Shown here: positions 7,452 through 16,248 of the stretch, one piece after another
Position numbering within the stretch: position 1 is the stretch's first letter
Layout: the number at the start of each line of letters is the position of its first letter
Assembly: GCF_006715165.1 (NCBI RefSeq)
Contig: NZ_VFMS01000001.1
Coordinates: 1,922,001-1,986,000, forward strand
Direction of reading: 5' to 3'
Length of the DNA: 64,000 bases
From: Arthrobacter sp. SLBN-122
Lineage (GTDB): Bacteria > Actinomycetota > Actinomycetes > Actinomycetales > Micrococcaceae
The notes under the pieces: generated by a model
What the model was told of the DNA's origin: nothing
Databases searched by the model: none
Seen by the model: the letters and a program-made list of their open reading frames with translations, nothing else
Program-made: the position numbers and the translations under genes

Positions 7452-7473
7452 GCCTCCAGCGTACTGGCGGTGG

Positions 7474-8724
7474 CTAGCGGCGGGCTGGGACGCCCAGGAT
7501 GCCGTCCAGGAGTGCGTTCCGGAATTTACCGTCCGGATCATGGCTGGCGGCAAAGGAACGGAAGTCTGCGAATCGCGGGTACAGCGTCTCCCAGTCGTGT
7601 CCTTCCGGGGTGAACAGCTTGCCCCAATGCGGGCGGGCCCCGAAAGGCCGGAGGGCCTCTTCCAGGACCGGGAGGAAGGCTTCCACTTCCGGCTGCAGCG
7701 GTTTCCAGGTGAAATGCAGGGCCACGCTCTGCTGCCGGTAGAACGGGCTGAGCCAGAACTCATCTGCGGCGCCGGTGCGGATTTCCGAGACGAAGAGCAG
7801 GGGTGCAAGTTGGTCGGCCAGCCCACGGACTGCCTGGAGGGCGGCGGGGGCGTGCTCCAGGGGCAGGATGAACTCGCTTTGCAGTTCGTCCCCGTTGCTG
7901 GGGGTGAACTCGTGCCGGAAGTGCGGCAGCCGGTCCAGCCACAGCCCCGGTTCATCCAGCTGTGCCGTGCAGTTCTCGGCCGACATGTCCGGCAGCGGGT
8001 GCCGCGGGTTGAGGGCGGCGGTGGCGCCGAACAGGTTGGCGAGCGGCTGCTCTTCATCAAGTGCCTTGAGCCAGACCTGGTTGATCCTGTCGCCGGCGTA
8101 GTCCGTAAACAGGCTCACGCTGTAGGCGCTCGACACGATGGTGCTGAAATCCGCCAGGGCGTTGTCCCACGGAAGATCCTCCAGGACGCGCTGGCGCATC
8201 CTGAAGCTGGGACGCACGGCCAGCTCCAGTCCGGTGACAATGCCCAGGGCGCCGATGCCCACCACGCTGGCAAGGAACTCGTCCCCGTCCGCCCGGGTGA
8301 GCGTGACCTGCTCGCCGGAGGCCTGGACCAGGTCGATGGACTCCACGGCGCCGGCAAGCGAAGGGTTGTCCACCCCGGAGCCGTGCGTACCGGTCTGCAC
8401 CGCACCGGCCACCGAGATGTGCGGCAGCGAGGCCAGGTTGTGGATGGCAACCCCGGACTCCTCCAACCTCCGGCACAACGCCCCGTAGCTCACCCCGCCA
8501 CTGACGCGCACGGTGCCCTTGTCTGCGTCCAGTTCCACCTGCTGCGGCAGGGCATCGAGGAGGACGTGCACGCCGTCGGTATCACCTACCCTGTTGAAGG
8601 AGTGCCGGGAACCCAGGGCCTTGACCCGGGGCGCGGCCGCCACGATGTCCGCCAGTTCCGCTACGGATTCCGGCCGCCGGACGTCCGCGGAGGAGTATTC
8701 GAGGTTTCCTGCCCAGTTCTTCAT
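7474..8724 (-). CDS. FAD-dependent alditol (xylitol/sorbitol) oxidase
   Basis: The 416-residue protein aligns throughout with Streptomyces alditol oxidase AldO and xylitol oxidase of the vanillyl-alcohol oxidase flavoprotein superfamily. The N-terminal FAD domain has GSRHSFN, where His41 would hold the covalently bound FAD, and LASLPHISVAGAVQTGTHGSG. The C-terminal domain has NCTAQLDEPG, LPHFRHEFTPS, LQSEF and ARPHWGK, all typical of alditol oxidases. These enzymes oxidise sugar alcohols at C1 to aldoses with O2 and release H2O2. I chose ATG 8724 because family members start just before NWAGN; an upstream TTG (8757) is possible. No catabolic partner genes are adjacent. Confidence 0.85.
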   Translation of the reverse strand: MKNWAGNLEYSSADVRRPESVAELADIVAAAPRVKALGSRHSFNRVGDTDGVHVLLDALPQQVELDADKGTVRVSGGVSYGALCRRLEESGVAIHNLASLPHISVAGAVQTGTHGSGVDNPSLAGAVESIDLVQASGEQVTLTRADGDEFLASVVGIGALGIVTGLELAVRPSFRMRQRVLEDLPWDNALADFSTIVSSAYSVSLFTDYAGDRINQVWLKALDEEQPLANLFGATAALNPRHPLPDMSAENCTAQLDEPGLWLDRLPHFRHEFTPSNGDELQSEFILPLEHAPAALQAVRGLADQLAPLLFVSEIRTGAADEFWLSPFYRQQSVALHFTWKPLQPEVEAFLPVLEEALRPFGARPHWGKLFTPEGHDWETLYPRFADFRSFAASHDPDGKFRNALLDGILGVPARR

Positions 8725-8766
8725 TGATGGCTTTCGCTTGGGGTCGGTTTCCTCCAACTGTCAGCG

Positions 8767-9675
8767 CTAACAATCTCCGCTGTCAAGAAGCTTCCACGGT
8801 GCGGGCGGGGATGCACTGCCCGCACCCAGCCAGTGGCCGGGCCGCTCAAGACCGGCGGGCAGACGGGTGGAAGCGCTGCCGCGGGCGGCGGTAATTTGTG
8901 CCTGGGTGAGGAAGAGCGTGTCGGTGAGGTCGGCGTCGTCGAACCTCGCATCCCGCAGGTCGGCCCCCAGCAGGTCCGTCCCGGCAAGGTCCGCGCCCCG
9001 GAAATCCGCGGCGATCAGGCATGCGCCGCGAAGGTTGGCGCCGCAGAGCGCCACGCCGCGCAGGTCTGCTCCCGCCAGATCCGCACCAGGCTGCAGGCAG
9101 CCCAGGCGCGGGCCGTCGTCGAAGTAGCCCGCGCGGACCTCCTCGCTGACCCCGCGCAGTGCGTCGCCTACCTGAACGTGCAGGGATCCGATGTCGGCTG
9201 CGAGGACGTCATCGAGGGGACCTTCTGCAACTTCGCGGACCATGGCCTGCAGGTGGCGCACATCCCCGGCAGTATCCGGGCCGTAGGCCTTCGCCTCCGC
9301 CTGGCCAAGGAGCCACCACATTTCGTGCAGCTGGCGCAGGACTTTGAAGGCCGCGAACATGTCCGGCGCCAATGCGGGGTCCTCCCGCCAGCTGGTGCCC
9401 CCGAACAGCCGCTGGCTGACGGCCTGGCCGGCGCCGAAGCAGTCAAAGACCGTGCAGCCAACAAAACCGCGGGGCCGGAGCCGGTCATGGATGGTGCAGG
9501 AAAAGTCCGCTGCCAGGTTGGGGCATGGCGTGGCCGGCGGTTTGTCGATGGCGAAGTCCGCGGACCGGGTGAACCCGAAGGCCGTGCAGCACAATGCAAA
9601 ACACTGTGAACAGTCAGGCCGAAGGGCGGCCTGGCCGGGGGAGTTGGCAACGGAAGGAGGGGTGGTGGGTTTCAA
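8767..9675 (-). CDS. Pentapeptide-repeat protein with Cys-rich N-terminus
   Basis: This 302-residue protein has two parts. The N-terminus has a cysteine cluster (CSQCFALCC, then further Cys within the next 50 residues, CPNL, FSC, GCTVFDC), which suggests a bound metal or iron-sulfur cluster. The C-terminus has about nine pentapeptide repeats, A(D/N)LxG (GADLAGADLRGVALCGANLR), forming a right-handed quadrilateral beta-helix. Start TTG 9675 is proposed because GGGAG lies five bases upstream. A GTG at 9750 would put a strong hairpin inside the coding sequence. The function is unknown; some pentapeptide proteins mimic DNA and protect gyrase, but this architecture differs. Confidence 0.75.
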   Translation of the reverse strand: MKPTTPPSVANSPGQAALRPDCSQCFALCCTAFGFTRSADFAIDKPPATPCPNLAADFSCTIHDRLRPRGFVGCTVFDCFGAGQAVSQRLFGGTSWREDPALAPDMFAAFKVLRQLHEMWWLLGQAEAKAYGPDTAGDVRHLQAMVREVAEGPLDDVLAADIGSLHVQVGDALRGVSEEVRAGYFDDGPRLGCLQPGADLAGADLRGVALCGANLRGACLIAADFRGADLAGTDLLGADLRDARFDDADLTDTLFLTQAQITAARGSASTRLPAGLERPGHWLGAGSASPPAPWKLLDSGDC

Positions 9676-9712
9676 GATGGCTCCCGAGGGTGGTTCCGGT
9701 AGGGGTGCGGGA

Positions 9713-9744
9713 CGGAGGGGAACCCATTGCTGGGTTCCCCTCCG
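9713..9744. terminator. Strong 14-bp hairpin upstream of the pentapeptide gene
   Basis: CGGAGGGGAACCCA (9713-9726) pairs perfectly with 9731-9744 around a TTGC loop. It follows the amidase stop (9859) on the same strand, so it may terminate the agmatine deiminase/amidase transcript or structure the leader of the pentapeptide gene. No T-run follows. Confidence 0.55.
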
Positions 9745-9858
9745 GGACACGCGGAATCACCGTTCCTGCTTGGAATGACGGGAACTGCGGACTGCTGGAC
9801 ATCAAAGGCAAAGAATGAGGATCACTGCGTCCAGAGTATCCGCTGCTGCGGCGATCGG

Positions 9859-11631
9859 TCAGTCGTTTTTGGTATCTCCTGCGGGCGTGGTGCGCGGCGG
9901 CGCAACGCGACGGCTTCCGGTGGCCTCAAAGGCCGCCGCCAACCGGAGCAGTTGGGTGTCGCTGTAGGCCCTGCCGGCAATGGTGAGGCCCACGGGCATC
10001 CCGAGGTCGGAAGAGATGCCCATGGGAACCGTGACCGTGGGGATGCCGAGGTGGCGCGGAACCAGATTTCCGTTGGCAACCCAAACGCCGTTGCGCCAGG
10101 CGATGTCTGCAGAGCCTTCATTGACATCCGCGTCCGCTGGCGCCACGTCGGCGGCTGCCGGGAACACCACTGCATCCAGGCCCAGCCGGTCCATCCACTC
10201 CTCCAGGTCCACCCTGCGGGTCTCCTCGAGTCCCACCAGGCCTTGGGGCAGGTGCGGAATATCGGCCAGGACGGGAACCCCGTTGTCTCGGATCCAGGCA
10301 GGGTAGTCCGCGATGTCGTCGTCGAACCCGTCATACCGGTCCGGCAGCGCGCCCTCAGGGGTTGGGAAGATGGCGGAACCGTCGACGTCGGCAAGCCGGT
10401 TCAGGCCCGGGTCGCCGTTGGCCTCGAGGAAGTCATTCCACGCCCAGGCGGACAGGTCCACGATCTCCCGCCGCAGGTATTCGGGTGGCACCAGTCCTCG
10501 CGTGGCAATGGTGGGCGCACCGGGCCGGTCGCCCTCATAGTTGGACACCACAGGGAAATCCACTTCCACAACGTCCGCGCCTGCGGCTTCCAGGTCAAGG
10601 CGCGCCGCTTTCCACAGCTCCAGGATGGACGGGCGTGTTTCGATCCGCTGGCCTGTGGGGCCGCCGATGCCGGGCGCCTCCGACGTCCCGGCCTCCGGAT
10701 CCGCGTTGATGTACATGCGGGGGATACCGAAGCATTTACCTGCCAGCACGCCCACGGCCTCGGAAGCGTCCCGCACCGCGAGGTCAAGGTACGACGACGG
10801 GCGGACAGCTGATGCCTTGGGTACGGGAATCCAGGGCTGGACGCGCCAGAAATCCCCACGGGTCTCGGCATCGTCCGCCACCACCACGTCCAGGACTTCC
10901 AACAGGTCCGCCATGGTGCGCGTGTGCGGAACCACCACGTCCATGGTGGGGACAAGGGGCCAGTTGCCGCGGACGGAAATGACGCCGCGTGATGGGGTGT
11001 ACGCGCAGAGCGCATTGTTCGACGCCGGCGCCCGCCCTGAGGACCAGGTTTCCTCTGCGAGTCCGAAAGCGGCGAAACTGGCGGCCGTGGCGGTACCGGA
11101 GCCATTGGATGACCCGGAGGCGAAGGCCGCAGTTAGGTAATCCTCGTTGTAGGGGCTTTCCGCCCGCCCATATACTCCACGCTGCATACCTCCGTTGGCC
11201 ATGGGCGGCATGTTGGTGAGTCCGATCAGGACCGCCCCGCCGGCCCGCAGCCGTTCGATGGTGAAGGCGTCCTGTTGGGCCACCAGGTCCTTGAAGGCCG
11301 GTGAGCCGGCGGCGACGGTGAGACCCTGCACCTGGTAGCTGTCTTTCGCGGTGTAGGGGATGCCGTCGAGGGGGCTGAGCGTGAAGCCGGCAGCGCGGCG
11401 CCGGTCTGACGCCTGTGCCTCGGCGATGACTTCCGGGTTCATCACCACCAGCGCGTTCAGGCGTATGCCCGAAGAGTCATACTTCTCGATGCGCGCAAGG
11501 TATAGCCGGGCCAGTTCTTCGCTGGTCACCTGGCCGGAGTCAAGGGCGGCACGCAACTGCGCAATGCCGGCCTCCACAACCTCGAATGTTTGCCTGCATG
11601 GCAGCGGAGCCTGCTTTTCGGTCAGCTTCAC
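9859..11631 (-). CDS. Amidase-signature family amidase
   Basis: The 590-residue protein belongs to the amidase-signature hydrolases (Ser-cisSer-Lys). The catalytic lysine is K96 in IPYTAKDS, the Gly/Ser-rich signature is ASGSSNGSGTATAASFAAFG (about 171-190), and the nucleophilic serine region is ETWSSGRAPAS (about 194-204). The conserved GTD before the nucleophile is changed to EETWSS, as in some peptide amidases. It hydrolyses an unidentified amide. The start is GTG 11631, overlapping the agmatine deiminase stop (GTGA), so it is co-translated. It might act on the carbamoyl or amide product of that enzyme, but the usual N-carbamoylputrescine amidase is a nitrilase-type protein. Confidence 0.85.
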   Translation of the reverse strand: MKLTEKQAPLPCRQTFEVVEAGIAQLRAALDSGQVTSEELARLYLARIEKYDSSGIRLNALVVMNPEVIAEAQASDRRRAAGFTLSPLDGIPYTAKDSYQVQGLTVAAGSPAFKDLVAQQDAFTIERLRAGGAVLIGLTNMPPMANGGMQRGVYGRAESPYNEDYLTAAFASGSSNGSGTATAASFAAFGLAEETWSSGRAPASNNALCAYTPSRGVISVRGNWPLVPTMDVVVPHTRTMADLLEVLDVVVADDAETRGDFWRVQPWIPVPKASAVRPSSYLDLAVRDASEAVGVLAGKCFGIPRMYINADPEAGTSEAPGIGGPTGQRIETRPSILELWKAARLDLEAAGADVVEVDFPVVSNYEGDRPGAPTIATRGLVPPEYLRREIVDLSAWAWNDFLEANGDPGLNRLADVDGSAIFPTPEGALPDRYDGFDDDIADYPAWIRDNGVPVLADIPHLPQGLVGLEETRRVDLEEWMDRLGLDAVVFPAAADVAPADADVNEGSADIAWRNGVWVANGNLVPRHLGIPTVTVPMGISSDLGMPVGLTIAGRAYSDTQLLRLAAAFEATGSRRVAPPRTTPAGDTKND

Positions 11632-12728
11632 AGTGAGCCCCCGTCCATGGCGGCCGGCTGCTGCTGGGTAATGCAGTGGATGCCGCCGCCGAAGGCGAAG
11701 ATGTCCCTGGCATCCACCAGCTCCACGGTCCTGCCGGCATAGGCGCGTTCCAGGATCCCGGCCGCAATGGCATCGTTGGGATCGCCGAAGCTGCAGAGCA
11801 CCACCACGTCGTTGGCCACGTAGTGGTTGATGTAGGACCAGTCCACCCAGCCTTCCTCGTCGCGAAGGACTGTGGGTGCCGGAACGTCAATGATGCGCAG
11901 CGGGCGGCCCTGTGCGTCCAGTTGGCCGGCGAGGACGGTTTTCAGCTGCAGGTACACGGCGTGGTCGGGGTGGGCGGGATCGTCCTGGCGGTGCAGCAGG
12001 ATGGTGCCTGGGCCGGCGAAGGCTGCCACGATGTCCACGTGGCCCCGGGTGCCGAACTCGTCGTAGTCCCGGGTCAATCCGCGGGGAAGCCAGATGGCTT
12101 TGGTGGTGCCCAGGGCGGCGTGCACTTCTGCTTCCACTGAATCTTTGGTAGCGCCCGGATTGCGGCCCGGATCCAGCTGGACTGTCTCAGTCAACAGGAC
12201 GGTGCCTTCACCGTCCACATGGAAGCCGCCGCCTTCGTTAACCAGGGCGCTTGGCCGGACGGGGACTCCGGCGCCCGCCGCCACTGTCCGGGCCACAGCC
12301 TGGTCCTGGGTCCAGGCCGCCCACTCCTGCCCGCCCCAGCCATTAAAGATCCAGTCAACGGCAGCCAGTGAACCGTCCGGCTGATGCACGAACGTGGGGC
12401 CGCTGTCCCTCAGCCAGGCGTCATCGAGCGGAACGGCCATGACGTCGATGCCGCCGCCCAGCCATTCCCTTGCAGCTGTGGCGTCCCTTGGGTCAGCCAC
12501 CACCGTAACGGGCTCGTACCGGGCGATGGTCTGGGCCACCCGTGTCCAGGCTGCACGTGCGCGGTCAAGGGTGGGGCTGCCTACGGGGCCGAAGGTGTCA
12601 TTTGGTGGGGGGAACGCCATCCATGTGCACTGGTGGGCCTCCCACTCTGCGGGCATGTGGGCAGCGGTGCCGGTGGAAACGTGGTCAAGGGCGGCGTTGT
12701 CCCCGACGGTGGAAGAAATGAATACCAT
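11628..12728 (-). CDS. aguA: Agmatine deiminase
   Basis: The 366-residue protein is a peptidyl-arginine/agmatine deiminase of the guanidino-group-modifying superfamily. It converts agmatine to N-carbamoylputrescine and ammonia. Diagnostic segments are MPAEWEAHQCTWMAFP at the start of the fold, DDAWLRDSGPTFV (guanidinium-binding Asp), NEGGGFHVDGEGT, the catalytic His in GTRGHVDIVAAF, and the nucleophile Cys352 in GGGIHCITQQ. Length is normal. ATG 12728 has no ribosome binding site, but a promoter places the transcript start at or next to it, so translation is probably leaderless. The amidase gene overlaps its end. Confidence 0.9.
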   Translation of the reverse strand: MVFISSTVGDNAALDHVSTGTAAHMPAEWEAHQCTWMAFPPPNDTFGPVGSPTLDRARAAWTRVAQTIARYEPVTVVADPRDATAAREWLGGGIDVMAVPLDDAWLRDSGPTFVHQPDGSLAAVDWIFNGWGGQEWAAWTQDQAVARTVAAGAGVPVRPSALVNEGGGFHVDGEGTVLLTETVQLDPGRNPGATKDSVEAEVHAALGTTKAIWLPRGLTRDYDEFGTRGHVDIVAAFAGPGTILLHRQDDPAHPDHAVYLQLKTVLAGQLDAQGRPLRIIDVPAPTVLRDEEGWVDWSYINHYVANDVVVLCSFGDPNDAIAAGILERAYAGRTVELVDARDIFAFGGGIHCITQQQPAAMDGGSL

Positions 12729-12734
12729 TCATTT

Positions 12735-12763
12735 ATTATGGGTTCGGGGCTGGCACGGTGCAA
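12735..12763 (-). promoter_or_regulatory. SigA-type promoter for a leaderless aguA transcript
   Basis: Read leftward, TTGCAC (12763-12758) and CATAAT (12740-12735) are 17 bases apart. The expected transcript start, six to seven bases after the -10 box, falls at about 12728, which is the aguA ATG. Leaderless mRNAs are common in actinobacteria. Confidence 0.65.
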
Positions 12764-12774
12764 GAGTATTTCGT

Positions 12775-13485
12775 TCAGCGCGTGCCCGTCCGGTCCACCG
12801 CCGCCAGGATGGCATGCGCCAGTTGGTCCGGTTTGGTGAACTGCGGCCAGTGCCCTGTTGGCAGGTCGACGAATTCCACCTCCCGCACCTTTGCCAGTTC
12901 CGCCACGAACGGATGGCCGGCCGCGATCCACTCCCGGAGCATGGCGGACGGGAATTCGCAGGCGATCACGGTGGCGGGCACGTTGTAGCGCCGCTCGTCA
13001 TGCAGGTGCTGAATGCCGTACGCCACGCCCCGGGGCTCAGGAACGGCCCGGGCCCGGAAGTCCTGCCGCAGCCCGTCGCTGAGATCCACCAGGTCGGCGT
13101 CGTCAAAACTCTCCCAAGGAGGCAGCGGCACATCGTCCCCCTCCGCCGGCAGCTCATCGTTGATGACGCCGCCTTCCCCCAGCGGTCCGCTGTCCACGTA
13201 GATGGCTCGTTCCACCTTGCCCGGCCGCGCATCCACCACCCCGTGAATGATGGCACCGCCGCCGGAGTGGCCCACCAGGACGGCCTTGGCCGGCAAGCCA
13301 TCCAGGACCCGCACCACGGCGTCGACATGGTCCTGCAGGCTGATACCCACGCGACTGGCCTCCGCCGATTCCTTGCCGGGAAGGGTAAGGGGGCGGGGGC
13401 GGTGCCCGGCTGCTTCCAGGGCAGGTGTCACCTCATCCCACGATGAGGCGTCCAACCAGAAACCGGGTACCAGGATGATGTCCAT
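12775..13485 (-). CDS. Alpha/beta-fold hydrolase
   Basis: The 236-residue protein is a compact alpha/beta hydrolase. The oxyanion strand is IILVPGFWLDASSW, the nucleophile elbow is GHSGGG with Ser74, and the catalytic His lies near the end in LPTGHWPQFTKP. It resembles small esterase-type proteins often annotated as salicylate-esterase-like; the substrate is unknown. The ATG at 13485 starts directly at the first beta strand, as in relatives. It lies between rsgA upstream and aguA downstream on the same strand, but aguA has its own promoter. Confidence 0.8.
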   Translation of the reverse strand: MDIILVPGFWLDASSWDEVTPALEAAGHRPRPLTLPGKESAEASRVGISLQDHVDAVVRVLDGLPAKAVLVGHSGGGAIIHGVVDARPGKVERAIYVDSGPLGEGGVINDELPAEGDDVPLPPWESFDDADLVDLSDGLRQDFRARAVPEPRGVAYGIQHLHDERRYNVPATVIACEFPSAMLREWIAAGHPFVAELAKVREVEFVDLPTGHWPQFTKPDQLAHAILAAVDRTGTR

Positions 13486-13528
13486 GACCGAACCCTACTC
13501 CCCGCCCCCGACACGGAAGCGTCTTGTC

Positions 13529-14722
13529 CTATCGCTTCCGCTTCCGGTCCTTCGCTCCCGTCCGGCTGCCGTGTTCGGAGGCCTCGCGCTCTGCCCAGCG
13601 TTGTGATTTGCCCGCCGCAACCACTTTCTGCTGCCATTCCCGGTGGTAGGCGCGCTGGGCGGCGACGTCGGATCGGCGTGCCAGTGCCGCAAGTTCCCGC
13701 TGCATCTTCAGATAGGAGTTCCAGCGGCGTTCGGCCAAGGCGCCGCTGTCGATCGCTTCGCGGACCGCGCAGCCGGGCTCATTACCGTGCGCGCAGTCAG
13801 CGAACCGGCAACCGGCGGCCAGTTCCTCGACGTCGCCGAACATCCCGTCCAACCCTTCGCCGGCGTCGAACAGCCCAAACCCGCGCACGCCGGGCGTGTC
13901 CATCAGCACCGTCCCGTTGGACAGCGGCACCAGCTCCCTGGCAGTGGTGGTGTGCTTGCCCTTGAAATCTCCGGACCGCACCTCCCCGGTTTCCTGGACC
14001 TGGCGCCCCGCCAACGCATTGATCAACGTGGATTTGCCGGCGCCGGAAGGCCCCAGGAGCACTATGGTCCCGCCGGGCGGAATCTGCCCCATCAGTTCGT
14101 CGATCCCGTCCCCGCTTTCGGCCGACGTGGTGACCACCTCCACACCTGCCGCCTGCAGAATGACTTTCCCGACGACGTCGTCCGCCACCTCCGCCAGGTC
14201 TGCCTTGGTGATGATCACCAGGGGAGTGGCGCCGGAATCCCATGCGGCCACGAGGGTCCGTTCCAGCCGGTTGTGCGTGAGGGGCCGGTCCACGGGCACC
14301 ACCACGCCCACCGTGTCCATGTTGGCGGCCAGGACCTGGGCGGCGGAGGAGTCCTCGAAGGCCCGTTTGCGGCTAAGTTCCGAGCGGCGCGGGAGGACGG
14401 CCAGGATTTGCCGGTCGCCCGCCCGGTTGGGGCCGATCCAGACCCAGTCGCCGGTGACGGCCTGCCCGCCGGACAGGGGGTACGGCAGGTGCAGGAGCCC
14501 GTCGTCGACGGCAACGAGCAGCAGGTTGCGATCCACGCGCACCACCCGTCCGGGTGCAGTTGCCCCCGGGCAGGGGTGCTGATGGAAATAGTGTGCGACG
14601 GCGGGCGTGTAGCCGTAAGCGGACAGGCCTCCGCCTTGCATGGAAGCGCTGTTTGCGGTGCTGACTGCGTTTACGTCTGGGTTGTTGGTGGCGTCAGGGG
14701 GGTTGCCTGAAGAAGTATGCAC
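13529..14722 (-). CDS. rsgA: Ribosome small-subunit-dependent GTPase RsgA
   Basis: The 397-residue protein is a circularly permuted GTPase that checks late 30S assembly. An OB-fold domain (GRVVRVDRNLLLVAVDDG) comes first. It is followed by G4 (VIITKADLAE), then G1 (LLGPSGAGKSTLINALAG), G2 (GKHTTTARELVPL) and G3 (LMDTPGVRGFGL) in the order typical of the family. The C-terminal zinc knuckle is CRFADCAHGNEPGC. I start at GTG 14722, with AAGGA upstream; the open frame continues back to 14842 but with unlikely Pro-rich sequence. The N-terminal 40 residues are extra and probably disordered. The basic tail (GSRTGAKDRKRKR) may contact rRNA. Confidence 0.9.
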   Translation of the reverse strand: MHTSSGNPPDATNNPDVNAVSTANSASMQGGGLSAYGYTPAVAHYFHQHPCPGATAPGRVVRVDRNLLLVAVDDGLLHLPYPLSGGQAVTGDWVWIGPNRAGDRQILAVLPRRSELSRKRAFEDSSAAQVLAANMDTVGVVVPVDRPLTHNRLERTLVAAWDSGATPLVIITKADLAEVADDVVGKVILQAAGVEVVTTSAESGDGIDELMGQIPPGGTIVLLGPSGAGKSTLINALAGRQVQETGEVRSGDFKGKHTTTARELVPLSNGTVLMDTPGVRGFGLFDAGEGLDGMFGDVEELAAGCRFADCAHGNEPGCAVREAIDSGALAERRWNSYLKMQRELAALARRSDVAAQRAYHREWQQKVVAAGKSQRWAEREASEHGSRTGAKDRKRKR

Positions 14723-15020
14723 TGTGGTTTCCTTGGATATCCCCGGTGCACTGGCAGGTGGACGCGCAGCGTCAGGAAACGCGAGTGCAGCCGGGATGGA
14801 TGGTTGATGTGGTGGATGCGGGGCGCTCAGGGCGCGCGGCAACAGCAGTCATCAAAACCACCCCCATTCCCTCGTGCGGCTTCCCGTCATCCTGCCGGTA
14901 AGCGGCAAGGCGGGACCGCGTCCCACTCTAGTGGCCGCCGGCGCCGCGGGCTAGAGGTGGAAGTTTTCCGTTATCACCGGGCGGCGGTTCGCGCGGCAAC
15001 GCCGGCGGGGGCAGGTCCGC
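14723..15020. other. 298-base intergenic region
   Basis: This gap between rsgA and the GAF-ANTAR gene should hold the rsgA promoter. I see no convincing gene, strong hairpin or palindrome in it. Confidence 0.4.
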
Positions 15021-15770
15021 CTATTCGTCGAAATGCGTGAGCAACGATGCGTTGGGTGACACGGACTCCACCACTCCGGCCGCAACGTCCCGGAGCTTGG
15101 CATTGCGTGAGCTTGAGGCTTTCCTCAGCACGGCCAGGGCAGCCTCCTGGCTGCACCGGTTCTGTGCCATGATGACGCCGACGGCTACATCGATTGCCGT
15201 GCGGCCCTTCATTGCTGCTTCCAGGTTGTCCCGCGCCTCCTGCAGCCGGGCCAGCCGCAGCCCCAGCCGGAGGGTCTTGGACGACTGCTCCGCGAACAGT
15301 TCAGCCCTGGCGATATCACTGCCCGCAAAACCATGGATCCGCGAGGCGTAAATGTTCAGCGCCGCGGTGGAAGCGCCCTCAAGCTGCAAAGGCACAGCGA
15401 GGATTGAACCCACGGCATGGTCGGCTACAGCGCGGATGTACTGGGGCCAGCGATGTTCACGGGACACATCCGGGACGTGGACGCTGGTCCCGGTCCGCAT
15501 TGCCGACAGGCCCGGACCGTCGCCGAAGGCGTACTGCAGTTCGTCCATCGTCCGGGCCCTGGCCGTGCTGCAGGCCACTGTGACAGGTTTCTTGTGGCGG
15601 ACCACGCTGAGGTTGCAGAAGATTTCGGCGCCCCTGGGGGACAGGAGGGAAGCGGAAAAGATTGCCAACTCCTGGAAGAACTCTTCGGCATCAGAGGTTT
15701 CCAGCACCATATCCTGCAGCCGCGAGGCGACGCTGTCCTGCAATTCCAGGGGGATGGAGAAAGCGTCCAC
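15021..15770 (-). CDS. GAF and ANTAR domain regulator
   Basis: The 249-residue protein has an N-terminal GAF sensor domain (about 20-165; GDGPGLSAMRTGTSVHVPDV) and a C-terminal ANTAR RNA-binding domain (about 175-235; LEAAMKGRTAIDVAVGVIMA, QEAALAVLRKASSSRNAKLR). ANTAR proteins bind paired hexaloop hairpins in mRNA leaders and prevent termination; the GAF domain presumably senses a small molecule or light/redox signal. Start ATG 15770 is the first in frame. It stands alone, and I could not find a paired ANTAR hairpin in the flanking leader regions. Confidence 0.9.
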   Translation of the reverse strand: MDAFSIPLELQDSVASRLQDMVLETSDAEEFFQELAIFSASLLSPRGAEIFCNLSVVRHKKPVTVACSTARARTMDELQYAFGDGPGLSAMRTGTSVHVPDVSREHRWPQYIRAVADHAVGSILAVPLQLEGASTAALNIYASRIHGFAGSDIARAELFAEQSSKTLRLGLRLARLQEARDNLEAAMKGRTAIDVAVGVIMAQNRCSQEAALAVLRKASSSRNAKLRDVAAGVVESVSPNASLLTHFDE

Positions 15771-15866
15771 GGCACGTCCTTAGGCGGTTCTTCAGCAACT
15801 TCCAGGTTGCGTGTGAAGACGCCCACTTCCAAACGTTCAGTTCCACCCTACCTTGCCCACCAACTT

Positions 15867-16103
15867 CTACCGCCGAAGCTCCAGCGCCCGCTTCTGCCGG
15901 GCGGTGATGGACGAGACATAGCCGCAGTTACTGCAGGTAATCCGGAATTTCCGCGACACCGTGAGCACTGGAATGAAGAACAGCGTGAACCTGGTGGCCT
16001 GCTCCTCCAGGAGATGGTGGACGAAGGCCCCGCAGTTACTGCAGGTTGCCGCCCTCCCGGGGAGTGCCTTGTGGACGGTCTTGAAACCGAAGAGAAGGAG
16101 CAT
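15867..16103 (-). CDS. Small zinc-ribbon protein
   Basis: The 78-residue product has two CSNC motifs about 37 residues apart (ATCSNCGAF and ITCSNCGYVS), forming a zinc ribbon of the type annotated as zinc-ribbon domain protein. Between them is a hydrophobic segment (ATRFTLFFIPVLTVSRKF) that may pack on a membrane or protein. Start ATG 16103 has AAAGG seven bases upstream; longer frames upstream are unlikely. It is divergent from the diguanylate cyclase gene. The function is unknown. Confidence 0.75.
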   Translation of the reverse strand: MLLLFGFKTVHKALPGRAATCSNCGAFVHHLLEEQATRFTLFFIPVLTVSRKFRITCSNCGYVSSITARQKRALELRR

Positions 16104-16248
16104 GGCATGCCTTTCGTGGTGCCCGTGGTTAACTGCCAGCTTAGGTGGGTTTGAGGAGTGCCGGCGGGGGTACGAGGTCTTCTGCACCGTGTTGGTGGAT
16201 GCAATACTTGCGTGAGCAACATCGGGGCTTTGGGGGGGCTACTGGCAG

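Noticed and set aside
7126..8727. Long plus-strand frame opposite the alditol oxidase
   Set aside because: The minus strand aligns along its whole length with alditol oxidases; the plus frame is a GC-codon shadow.
14723..14842. RsgA starting at 14842
   Set aside because: The added residues are Pro/Ala-rich and unlike relatives, and GTG 14722 has a suitable ribosome site.
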